Origin: Epiperipatus broadwayi
Lineage: Eukaryota > Onychophora > Udeonychophora > Euonychophora > Peripatidae
Assembly (NCBI GenBank): GCA_028023455.1
Contig: JAQFVV010012394.1
Location: 26,735,053 to 26,799,052 of the forward strand
Direction: 5' to 3'
DNA: 64,000 nt
In this document: piece after piece, positions 1 through 9,991 of the stretch
Position numbering within the stretch: position 1 is the first letter of the stretch
How the letters are laid out: every line of letters starts with the position of its first letter
Position numbers and translations under genes: made by a program
Notes under the pieces: model-generated
The model's database searches: none
What the model saw: only the letters and a program-made list of their open reading frames with translations
Told to the model about the DNA's origin: nothing

Positions 1-904
1 TCTCAAGCTCAGGGTAAGTTTTGGATTCTTGGCATTTAATTGCCATCAATATTGTTGATACTTTTGTGTCATGAAGTCTTTCTACTTCATTGGCAGTTTG
101 TTTCGTTTCAACAACTTTGATTTCTACTTGCATCTTTTCCTTAACATTATCAATATCTTTCTTTAAATCATTTAATGCTTGTTTAATTTCTTTGTTATCT
201 TTTTTAACATTATCCACATTTAAATTTAATTGTTGGATTTTTGTAGATAGTTTATTTTCAATTCCTGTTATTTCAACCTTCAAATCATTTTTTAAACTAT
301 CTAATTTTTTACTATTATTATCCAATTTTTGATTCAAATCACTTTTTAAACTATTAATATTATCATCCAATTTTTGATTCAAATCACTTTTTAAGTTACA
401 CATATCATTTCTAAAACTAGTACTATTATCATCCATTTTTTTATTCAAGTTATTTTTTAAGTTACACATATCACTTCTAAAACTAGTACTATTATCATCC
501 ATTTTTTTATTCAAGTTATTTTTTAAGTTACACATATCACTTCTAAAACTAGTACTATTATCATCCATTTTTTTATTCAAGTTATTTTTTAAATCATCTA
601 ATTTATTCATAAACATTTGTAACATTTGCTGAATTGTACCAACATTAGATGATTGATTAATCTCAATTGTAGATGATTGATTTAAACCTTCATCAACTAT
701 ATTTTGTGTTTGAGATAACACTTGATCTAAACTCGGTGTTTGTTGAGGGTATTCAATTATGGTTGTAGAACCCCCAGGTGCTTGTACTAATGATGATTGT
801 TCAATAATAATATTATCATCATTTAGTTCACTTTGCAAATCATCTTGCATTTGACTAGAGCATTTAATATCTTTGTTTGAATACATTTTCCCACTTCGCA
901 GCAT
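1..904 (-). CDS. gag: Ty3/Gypsy gag, left-pointing copy, cut by window edge
   Basis: The reading frame is open from an ATG at 904 to the window edge (301 codons, no stop). Gag is the structural protein that packages retrotransposon RNA. The first ~246 residues match the right-pointing gag at 9992, starting MLRSGKMYSNKD. The middle is a coiled-coil-like repeat region with three 22-residue units (NNLNKKMDDN...) and one 15-residue unit (SDLNQKLDDN...) plus a variant, against two and two in the other copy. That explains the 7-residue offset between the copies. From about position 160 leftward (after LNDLK) the two proteins become unrelated: this one continues KDIDNVKEKMQVEIK, the other NEIDENNSKCQQ. 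It sits directly downstream of its LTR and leader. The C-terminal gag core lies outside the window. Real coding sequence of a young element is likely. Confidence 0.85.
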   Translation of the reverse strand, partial: MLRSGKMYSNKDIKCSSQMQDDLQSELNDDNIIIEQSSLVQAPGGSTTIIEYPQQTPSLDQVLSQTQNIVDEGLNQSSTIEINQSSNVGTIQQMLQMFMNKLDDLKNNLNKKMDDNSTSFRSDMCNLKNNLNKKMDDNSTSFRSDMCNLKNNLNKKMDDNSTSFRNDMCNLKSDLNQKLDDNINSLKSDLNQKLDNNSKKLDSLKNDLKVEITGIENKLSTKIQQLNLNVDNVKKDNKEIKQALNDLKKDIDNVKEKMQVEIKVVETKQTANEVERLHDTKVSTILMAIKCQESKTYPELE

Positions 905-1309
905 AACAAATTTTAACTTAATTCAAATATTACTTAAGTGTATATATATTTTTATAACCAAAATATTATATCGTAAAGTTCTCTACCACCCCATGCTATT
1001 TATATATACTTATGATGTTCTAATAATATATGTGTATATTTTTAAACGTCTATGTCTATATAAAACTTTATCCCACTCAACTCTTGTTTAAAACATAATT
1101 TAATAATTAGTTATTCAAATATTGATCTGTCTAAATCATATTATATATATTACCATTTTTTTTTTTTTATATTAATCTTGCAATTATAAATACCATATAT
1201 AATGAATCGAAATTATAGATTCAATGCCTAAAACGTCGCACACCAGATAAAACGCAGTCTACAGGGTATGAGATTTAATTAATCGAAGCCCTTAACGTTT
1301 GGGTCGCCA
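905..1309 (-). other. gag leader / 5' UTR of left-pointing element
   Basis: This non-coding leader lies between the LTR end and the gag ATG. It begins at 1309 with TGGCGACCC, a plausible primer-binding site because TGG complements a tRNA 3' CCA end, and ends at the ATG at 904. It is the near-identical inverse of 9505-9991, apart from a local duplication in that copy. No other gene is visible. Confidence 0.7.
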
Positions 1310-1629
1310 GATATAACGGAATGTATCTTTATATGATCTCAAATGAAAATTTTCTTTAAACTATACATCTCATATCAATAAATATACTACACATCTCTCA
1401 GGTATGTGGGGTATTTCAAGCTCTAATTAGCTTATTTCGAGCCCTAGTTGTTGCGCCAGATATAACGGGACAGCCTATTTGATAGCCTTAGTTGAGGCAT
1501 CAAATATAACGGAACGGCATTTAATCATCCCAGTTGATGTATTAATTGTAATATAATCAATTATATTTAATGTTTAGAAATCATTAACTTAATGCTTCAT
1601 AGTTAGGTTCGCCAAATATAACAGAATGG
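1240..1629 (-). repeat. Array of five PBS-like motifs at LTR 3' end
   Basis: Five degenerate copies of one motif, read on the minus strand as CCGTTATATCTGGCG followed by a C/A-rich tract, lie at about 1611-1629, 1497-1513, 1453-1468, 1304-1318 and 1240-1257. The copy at 1304-1318 fits the true LTR end plus PBS (TATC then TGGCGACCC). Three copies lie inside the LTR and one in the leader. Spacing is irregular (about 45-145 bp), so this is not a simple tandem repeat. The right-pointing element has the same array. Confidence 0.7.
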
Positions 1630-3825
1630 ATTATATTTAAAATCTAAGTTGGTCTTGTTAAATATAAAGAGATGATTAAATTCCTTAGAAAGAGGATACG
1701 CATTTCACTACAATCGGACTTTGGGTCTTCAAGTAGAATGCTAGAAATGAATCGATGAAATACCAAGTCCATGATTATATATACCTCTATTATGCTAGCT
1801 CATTAATCTTTAAATAAGTTTAAATACAATTTAGACCAGGACATCCATCTTTCATCCCTCTTTCAGTCACCATTATGCCACGATATTTAAACTCACGGAG
1901 AATTTGCAATCAGCTCTTTTCAGGAATAATTTCAAAAACAAGTTATTTCATATGCCTCTATATAAGCATTAATTATAACTATTATTCATATGACATTTAT
2001 AATACTAGCATATATATAATATAATTCAATAATGATTAGACAAAGAGATCACGTTAACAAATCAATATTTAATAAACAATAAAAAATATAATAGAATAGA
2101 TAATAAAATATTAATAAATAAATACGGATGAATTTTATCATTTTAAAAGAATATTAATAAATGATATTTTTTTATTTAATACCCTATGATAAAACTCAAT
2201 ACTATAATAAACTTTCAAAAATTAAAGAAAATAGCTTAAATTAACAGATATATAAAAACAATATCTGGGTTCAAAAATTAATAATTTATGTAACTTATTA
2301 ATTTATTTACCGTTCTTATTTATATGCTTCACAATTACCCATATATAAGTATTATTTGCCATTGTATAACTTATATATTATATGTATTTTTAATAAATAA
2401 AAATACATTAAACGTTTACAATATTACGTAGTAAACACAATACAATCCTGTTTAAGATATCTGTCAAATAATAACTATTTTTTATATCCCTCATCTAATT
2501 TAATGAATTATGTTAAGCTTTCAATTAATTATATTTAATAATAAATATAATTTTCCTTTTAAGATATATATGATGCGATGCCAAATTTGAAATAAAGATA
2601 ATAATAATAATAATAAACATATTAAAATAATATAAGCATTATTATAATATATGTAAATAAATAATAAAGGAAACTTAGTTATAAGAGAGTTGAGAGTAGA
2701 TATTGAAGTCTATAGTTCATCATCCCAATGAAGATCTCTTACGAAGCATATCACCAATCCATTTGTACAATGATGATTCCATTTATCCTTAAACGATAAA
2801 CTGTTAATAACATCCAATGACCGGATTAATGTGAAATAAAATAAATATTCTTCGAATGTAGATGTTCTTAATCTTCATTTCTCTATTATCACTAGACGTT
2901 CTATATATTCAATATTTCAAAATATTTTAAAATAGCATGCAAGGTTGGTTTCGAAACCTTTTACGATATAATGAGTGTACTACTCAGTGCACATTGTTTT
3001 ATCCTTAATATATATAATTATCTTAAATTTATATATATCCGAAGAATAATGGAAGAGTTAAAACAACGTAGTTTCAAAACTTAAACAGACGTTCTTTTCC
3101 TTTATATTGCTATTCCTTTAAGATTAAGTAGAAAATTAAATATATTTTCCTTGCAGACTTTGAATCCACAAATTATTTTAATTTAAAAAAGTTAATATTT
3201 AAATTCCAATCGCTAAATAGTAGTATTGATAGAAGAAAAATGATATTTTTAAAGAGAAAAGATTTTCTTTTTCTTTCGTTTTTATTTTATTTTCCAGAGC
3301 ACGAACGAATCTGCTCGTGTGTTATATAAGTTCATGTTTAATTCAACTATCAATTGTTCCACTGACATTAAGATTTAATAATAAAATAAAAAAAATATAT
3401 AAGTATTTATTCTTAACTTCAAATCTGGCATTTTACTCAAAAGCTTAAGGTATATATTATTTAAAACTTAAATGTATATATAAATAGTACATATATGTTA
3501 CATAATAAAATAGTCAAATAAAAATTTATATTTATAAATAATTTCACAAGAGATAAAACACGCTAGACTAATAATAACAACTGTAAGTTACTATTATATT
3601 TCCCCTTCCCTTGGGAAATTTAAAATTTTAATTTAAGTTAAAATTTTAAACACTTACAACTATTTTAGTATATTCTTATAGTTTAATTGCATTTATAGTT
3701 GGATTTTATGAAGGGTTGCATTTTTTTTTTTAACTGGTATATCTTCCTAATACTTGGGCTATTTTATTTTTGTGATAATGATCAAAAATAAAAATAAAAA
3801 ATTAAGGACTTTGATGGGTTAATAT
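1310..3825 (-). repeat. LTR copy 1 (Ty3/Gypsy family, about 2.5 kb)
   Basis: Almost identical to 4334-6848 in the same orientation and to 6983-9504 inverted; by eye only scattered substitutions and homopolymer length changes separate them. On the minus strand it starts ATATTAACCCATCAAAG and ends ...CCGTTATATC next to the PBS. It is preceded on that strand by an integrase tail and followed by gag, so it serves as the 3' LTR of one unit and the 5' LTR of the next. The usual TG...CA ends are not obvious, so ends are set by where the copies stop matching. It contains an (AAT)n run near 2599. No coding sequence seen. Confidence 0.85.
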
Positions 3826-4156
3826 TTTTTTTTTATAAAAAAAAAAAAAAATAAAAAAAAAAAATAATGTGTTTCCTTCTTGGACCACAAATATATTTAC
3901 TAGCCTTATTCCTGCTTCTTTAAGACTTATGCATTTGAAAAGGACTAAATAAATACTAGAGTATCCATCTATAAATATGAATTGACTCTATGGTTTTAAT
4001 TATTTTAAGGCATTAAAGAATACCCTCACCAAAGCTAATGTTTTTAACTATACTTCTCTTTACATTGATCACTATTATTATTATTTTTTTATACAACCGT
4101 ATGGTTTACACTGCCCAATTCTTATCTTGGTCTTCACCTCATTTCTTTATAAAACA
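3826..4156 (-). other. 3' region between integrase stop and LTR 1
   Basis: Between the integrase stop and LTR 1 lies about 330 bp of unique sequence. It contains a T-rich/A-rich block at 3825-3867 next to the LTR, where a polypurine tract for plus-strand priming is expected. The 76-residue frame on the opposite strand at 4038-4268 is antisense to the integrase and is not considered a gene. Confidence 0.55.
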
Positions 4157-4330
4157 TTATAAGCAGCCAAAATATGGTTTTAAAATTCGTGAATTGTATG
4201 TACCACGAATCTCTCCTTCTTGGTTAATCCAAAATGCATTTGGACCAGCCCTTTTAACGATAGTATAAGGTCCTTCATATGTATTGAAGAATTTATGGTA
4301 TTTATTCTCCAATGGTTTGCTGGGATGGCG
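4157..4330 (-). pseudogene. pol: Integrase C-terminal fragment (GPY/F module)
   Basis: About 58 residues of genuine pol C-terminus end in a stop just left of 4160. The stretch carries YEGPYTIVKRAGPNAFWI and then RGTYNSRILKPYF, the pattern of the GPY/F module that ends Gypsy-type integrases. The N-terminal residues of this reading frame (upstream of WRHPSKPLE) are LTR 2 sequence read through the junction, so it is not an independent gene. Everything from gag to most of integrase is missing between LTR 2 and this point. The junction at about 4329-4333 falls exactly in a PBS-like motif (GCGCCAGATATAACGG on the plus strand), suggesting recombination or a reverse-transcription jump there. Confidence 0.8.
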
Positions 4331-4333
4331 CCA

Positions 4334-6848
4334 GATATAACGGAATGTATCTTTATATGATCTCAAATGAAAATTTTCTTTAAACTATACATCTCATATC
4401 ACTAAATATACTACACATCTCTCAGGTATGTGGGGTATTTCAAGCCCTAATTAGCTTATTTCGAGCCCTAGTTGTTGCGCCAGATATAACGGGACAGCCT
4501 ATTTGATAGCCTTAGTTGAGGCATCAAATATAACGGAACGGCATTTAATCATCCCAGTTGATGAATTAATTGTAATATAATCAATTATATTTAATGTTTA
4601 GAAATCATTAACTTAATGCTTCATAGTTAGGTTCGCCAAATATAACAGAATGGATTATATTTAAAATCTAAGTTGGTCTTGTTAAATATAAAGAGATGAT
4701 TAAATTCCTTAGAAAGAGGATACGCATTTCACTACAATCGGACTTTGGGTCTTCAAGTAGAATGCTAGAAATGAATCGATGAAATACCAAGTCCATGATT
4801 ATATATACCTCTATTATGCTAGCTCATTAATCTTTAAATAAGTTTAAATACAATTTAGACCAGGACATCCATCTTTCATCCCTCTTTCAGTCACCATTAT
4901 GCCACGATATTTAAACTCACGGAGAATTTGCAATCAGCTCTTTTCAGGAATAATTTCAAAAACAAGTTATTTCATATGCCTCTATATAAGCATTAATTAT
5001 AACTATTATTCATATGACACTTATAATACTAGCATATATATAATATAATTCAATAATGATTAGACAAAGAGATCACGTTAACAAATCAATATTTAATAAA
5101 CAATAAAAAATATAATAGAATAGATAATAAAATATTAATAAATAAATACGGATGAATTTTATCATTTTAAAAGAATATTAATAAATGATATTTTTTTATT
5201 TAATACCCTATGATAAAACTCAATACTATAATAAACTTTCAAAAATTAAAGAAAATAGCTTAAATTAACAGATATATAAAAACAATATCTGGGTTCAAAA
5301 ATTAATAATTTATGTAACTTATTAATTTATTTACCGTTCTTATTTATATGCTTCACAATTACCCATATATAAGTATTATTTGCCATTGTATAACTTATAT
5401 ATTATATGTATTTTAATAAATAAAAATACATTAAACGTTTACAATATTACGTAGTAAACACAATACAATCCTGTTTAAGATATCTGTCAAATAATAACTA
5501 TTTTTTATATCCCTCATCTAATTTAATGAATTATGTTAAGCTTTCAATTAATTATATTTAATAATAAATATAATTTTCCTTTTAAGATATATATGATGCG
5601 ATGCCAAATTTGAAATAAAGATAATAATAATAATAATAAACATATTAAAATAATATAAGCATTATTATAATATATGTAAATAAATAATAAGGAAACTTAA
5701 TTATAAGAGAGTTGAGAGTAGATATTGAAGTCTATAGTTCATCATCCCAATGAAGATCTCTTACGAAGCATATCACCAATCCATTTGTACAATGATGATT
5801 CCATTTATCCTTAAACGATAAACTGTTAATAACATCCAATGACCGGATCAATGTGAAATAAAATAAATATTCTTCGAATGTAGATGTTCTTAATCTTCAT
5901 TTCTCTATTATCACTAGACGTTCTATATATTCAATATTTCAAAATATTTTAAAATAGCATGCAAGGTTGGTTTCGAAACCTTTTACGATATAATGAGTGT
6001 ACTACTCAGTGCACATTGTTTTATCCTTAATATATATAATTATCTTAAATTTATATATATCCGAAGAATAATGGAAGAGTTAAAACAACGTAGTTTCAAA
6101 ACTTAAACAGACGTTCTTTTCCTTTATATTGCTATTCCTTTAAGATTAAGTAGAAAATTAAATATATTTTCCTTGCAGACTTTGAATCCACAAATTATTT
6201 TAATTTAAAAAAGTTAATATTTAAATTCCAATCGCTAAATAGTAGTATTGATAGAAGAAAAATGATATTTTTAAAGAGAAAAGATTTTCTTTTTCTTTCG
6301 TTTTTTTTTTTATTTTTCAGAGCACGAACGAATCTGCTCGTGTGTTATATAAGTTCATGTTTAATTCAACTATCAATTGTTCCACTGACATTAAGATTTA
6401 ATAATAAAATAAAAAAAATATATAAGTATTTATTCTTAACTTCAAATCTGGCATTTTACTCAAAAGCTTAAGGTATATATTATTTAACACTTAAATGTAT
6501 ATATAAATAGTACATATATGTTACATAATAAAATAGTCAAATAAAAATTTATATTTATAAATAATTTCACAAGAGATAAAACACGCTAGACTAATAATAA
6601 CAACTGTAAGTTACTATTATATTTCCCCTTCCCTTGGGAAATTTAAAATTTTAATTTAAGTTAAAATTTTAAACATTTACAACTATTTTAGTATATTCTT
6701 ATAGTTTAATTGCATTTATAGTTGGATTTTATGAAGGGTTGCATTTTTTTTTTTAACTGGTATATCTTCCTAATACTTGGGCTATTTTATTTTTGTGATA
6801 ATGATCAAAAATAAAAATAAAAAATTAAGGACTTTGATGGGTTAATAT
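4334..6848 (-). repeat. LTR copy 2 (same family as LTR 1)
   Basis: Direct repeat of 1310-3825 with few differences (for example cacttataat at 5018 against catttataat). On the minus strand it would be the 5' LTR of a unit whose interior was deleted down to the integrase tail. Its other end abuts the palindrome spacer at 6849. Together with LTR 3 it forms the arms of a palindrome of about 5.2 kb. The 69-residue frame at 6262-6471 is LTR sequence and lacks gene features. Confidence 0.85.
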
Positions 6849-6982
6849 ATATACCTTAAGCTTTTGAGTAAAATGCCAGATTTGAAGTTAAGAATAAATA
6901 CTTATATATTTTTTTTATTTTATTATTAAATCTTAATGTCAGTGGAACAATTGATAGTTGAATTTTAAAAAAAATATATATA
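6849..6982 (+). repeat. Palindrome spacer copied from inside the LTR
   Basis: The ~130 bp between the two head-to-head LTRs is not unique DNA. ATACCTTAAGCTTTTGAG and what follows, to TTGATAGTTGAATT, repeat the inside of LTR 3 at about 7363-7475 in direct orientation. It is flanked by short TA runs. A third LTR fragment therefore sits at the symmetry centre, which a template-switch or break-repair event would explain. Confidence 0.75.
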
Positions 6983-9504
6983 TATATTAACCCATCAAAG
7001 TCCTTAATTTTTTATTTTTTTTTATTTTTGATCATTATCACAAAAATAAAATAGCCCAAGTATTAGGAAGATATAACAGTTAAAAAAAAAAAAAATGCAA
7101 CCCTTCATAAAATCCAACTATAAATGCAATTAAACTATAAGAATATACTAAAATAGTTGTAAGTGTTTAAAATTTTAACTTAAATTAAAATTTTAAATTT
7201 CCCAAGGGAAGGGGAAATATAATAGTAACTTACAGTTGTTATTATTAGTCTAGCGTGTTTTATCTCTTGTGAAATTATTTATAAATATAAATTTTTATTT
7301 GACTATTTTATTATGTAACATATATGTACTATTTATATATACATTTAAGTTTTAAATAATATATACCTTAAGCTTTTGAGTAAAATGCCAGATTTGAAGT
7401 TAAGAATAAATACTTATATATTTTTTTATTTTATTATTAAATCTTAATGTCAGTGGAACAATTGATAGTTGAATTAAACATGAACTTATATAACACACGA
7501 GCAGATTCGTTCGTGCTCTGAAAAATAAAAAAAAAACGAAAGAAAAAGAAAATCTTTTCTCTTTAAAAATAGCATTTTTCTTCTATCAATACTACTATTT
7601 AGCGATTGGAATTTAAATATTAACTTTTTCAAATTAAAATAATTTGTGGATTCAAAGTCTGCAAGGAAAATATATTTAATTTTCTACTTAATCTTAAAGG
7701 AATAGCAATATAAAGGAAAAGAACGTCTGTTTAAGTTTTGAAACTACGTTGTTTTAACTCTTCCATTATTCTTCGGATATATATAAATTTAAGATAATTA
7801 TATATATTAAGGATAAAACAATGTGCACTGAGTAGTACACTCATTATATCGTAAAAGGTTTCGAAACCAACCTTGCATGCTATTTTAAAATATTTTGAAA
7901 TATTGAATATATAGAACGTCTAGTGATAATAGAGAAATGAAGATTAAGAACATCTACATTCGAAGAATATTTATTTTATTTCACATTAATCCGGTCATTG
8001 GATGTTATTAACAGTTTATCGTTTAAGGATAAATGGAATCATCATTGTACAAATGGATTGGTGATATGCTTCGTAAGAGATCTTCATTGGGATGATGAAC
8101 TATAGACTTCAATATCTACTCTCAACTCTCTTATAACTAAGTTTCCTTTATTATTTATTTACATATATTATAATAATGCTTATATTATTTTAATATGTTT
8201 ATTATTATTATTATTATCTTTATTTCAAATTTGGCATCGCATCATATATATCTTAAAAGGAAAATTATATTATTATTAAATATAATTAATTGAAAGCTTA
8301 ACATAATTCATTAAATTAGATGAGGGATATAAAAAATAGTTATTATTTGACAGATATCTTAAACAGGATTGTATTGTGTTTACTACGTAATATTGTAAAC
8401 GTTTAATGTATTTTTATTTATTAAAAATACATATAATATATAAGTTATACAATGGCAAATAATACTTATATATGGGTAATTGTGAAGCATATAAATAAGA
8501 ACGGTAAATAAATTAATAAGTTACATAAATTATTAATTTTTGAACCCAGATATTGTTTTTATATATCTGTTAATTTAAGCTATTTTCTTTAATTTTTGAA
8601 AGTTTATTATAGTATTGAGTTTTATCATAGGGTATTAAATAAAAAAATATCATTTATTAATATTCTTTTAAAATGATAAAATTCATCCGTATTTATTTAT
8701 TAATATTTTATTATCTATTCTATTATATTTTTTATTGTTTATTAAATATTGATTTGTTAACGTGATCTCTTTGTCTAATCATTATTGAATTATATTATAT
8801 ATATGCTAGTATTATAAATGTCATATGAATAATAGTTATAATTAATGCTTATATAGAGGCATATGAAATAACTTGTTTTTGAAATTATTCCTGAAAAGAG
8901 CTGATTGCAAATTCTCCGTGAGTTTAAATATCGTGGCATAATGGTGACTGAAAGAGGGATGAAAGATGGATGTCCTGGTCTAAATTGTATTTAAACTTAT
9001 TTAAAGATTAATGAGCTAGCATAATAGAGGTATATATAATCATGGACTTGGTATTTCATCGATTCATTTCTAGCATTCTACTTGAAGACCCAAAGTCCGA
9101 TTGTAGTGAAATGCGTATCCTCTTTCTAAGGAATTTAATCATCTCTTTATATTTAACAAGACCAACTTAGATTTTAAATATAATCCATTCTGTTATATTT
9201 GGCGAACCTAACTATGAAGCATTAAGTTAATGATTTCTAAACATTAAATATAATTGATTATATTACAATTAATACATCAACTGGGATGATTAAATGCCGT
9301 TCCGTTATATTTGATGCCTCAACTAAGGCTATCAAATAGGCTGTCCCGTTATATCTGGCGCAACAACTAGGGCTCGAAATAAGCTAATTAGGGCTTGAAA
9401 TACCCCACATACCTGAGAGATGTGTAGTATATTTATTGATATGAGATGTATAGTTTAAAGAAAATTTTCATTTGAGATCATATAAAGATACATTCCGTTA
9501 TATC
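6983..9504 (+). repeat. LTR copy 3, right-pointing (same family)
   Basis: Near-perfect inverse of 4334-6848. It begins ATTAACCCATCAAAGTCC and ends CCGTTATATC before TGGCGACCC at 9505. It is followed by leader and gag in the same orientation, so it is the 5' LTR of the right-hand element. Differences include an A/T-tract change near 8270 and an isolated A to G style change in the 9360-9500 part. Confidence 0.85.
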
Positions 9505-9662
9505 TGGCGACCCAAACATTAAGGGCTTCGATTTAATTAAATCTCATACCCTGTAGACTGCGTTTTATCTGGTGTCCCATTATATCTGGCGACCCAAACG
9601 TTAAGGGCTTCGATTAATTAAATCTCATACCCTGTAGACTGCGTTTTATCTGGTGTGCGACG
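9190..9662 (+). repeat. PBS-like motif array with local tandem duplication
   Basis: Same motif array as at 1240-1629, inverted. GTTATATYTGGCG-like copies occur near 9200, 9303, 9345, 9495 and 9580, and TTTTATCTGGTG variants near 9568 and 9646. A block of about 85 bp running from TATCTGGCGACCCAAAC to GCGTTTTATCTGGTGT is tandemly duplicated (9501-9584 and 9585-9655), so this copy has two full PBS-like sites in a row. Confidence 0.7.
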
Positions 9663-9991
9663 TTTTAGGCATTGAATCTATAATTTCGATTCATTATATA
9701 TGGTATTTATAATTGCAAGATTAATATAAAAAAAAAAAAATGGTAATATATATAATATGATTTAGACAGATCAATATTTGAATAACTAATTATTAAATTA
9801 TGTTTTAAACAAGAGTTGAGTGGGATAAAGTTTTATATAGACATAGACGTTTAAAAATATACACATATATTATTAGAACATCATAAGTATATATAAATAG
9901 CATGGGGTGGTAGAGAACTTTACGATATAATATTTTGGTTATAAAAATATATATACACTTAAGTAATATTTGAATTAAGTTAAAATTTGTT
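9505..9991 (+). other. gag leader / 5' UTR of right-pointing element
   Basis: Runs from the first TGGCGACCC after LTR 3 to the gag ATG. It is identical in layout to 905-1309 apart from the 85 bp duplication. The ATG at 9992 follows an AT-rich stretch. No upstream reading frame of note is seen. Confidence 0.65.

Noticed and set aside
873-1091. A 72-residue frame conserved at both 873-1091 (+) and 9805-10023 (-)
   Set aside because: It is antisense to the gag start and leader in both places; conservation is explained by the two near-identical element copies.
4038-4268. Plus-strand 76-residue hydrophobic frame
   Set aside because: Antisense to the integrase tail; N-terminal hydrophobicity comes from AT-rich sequence.
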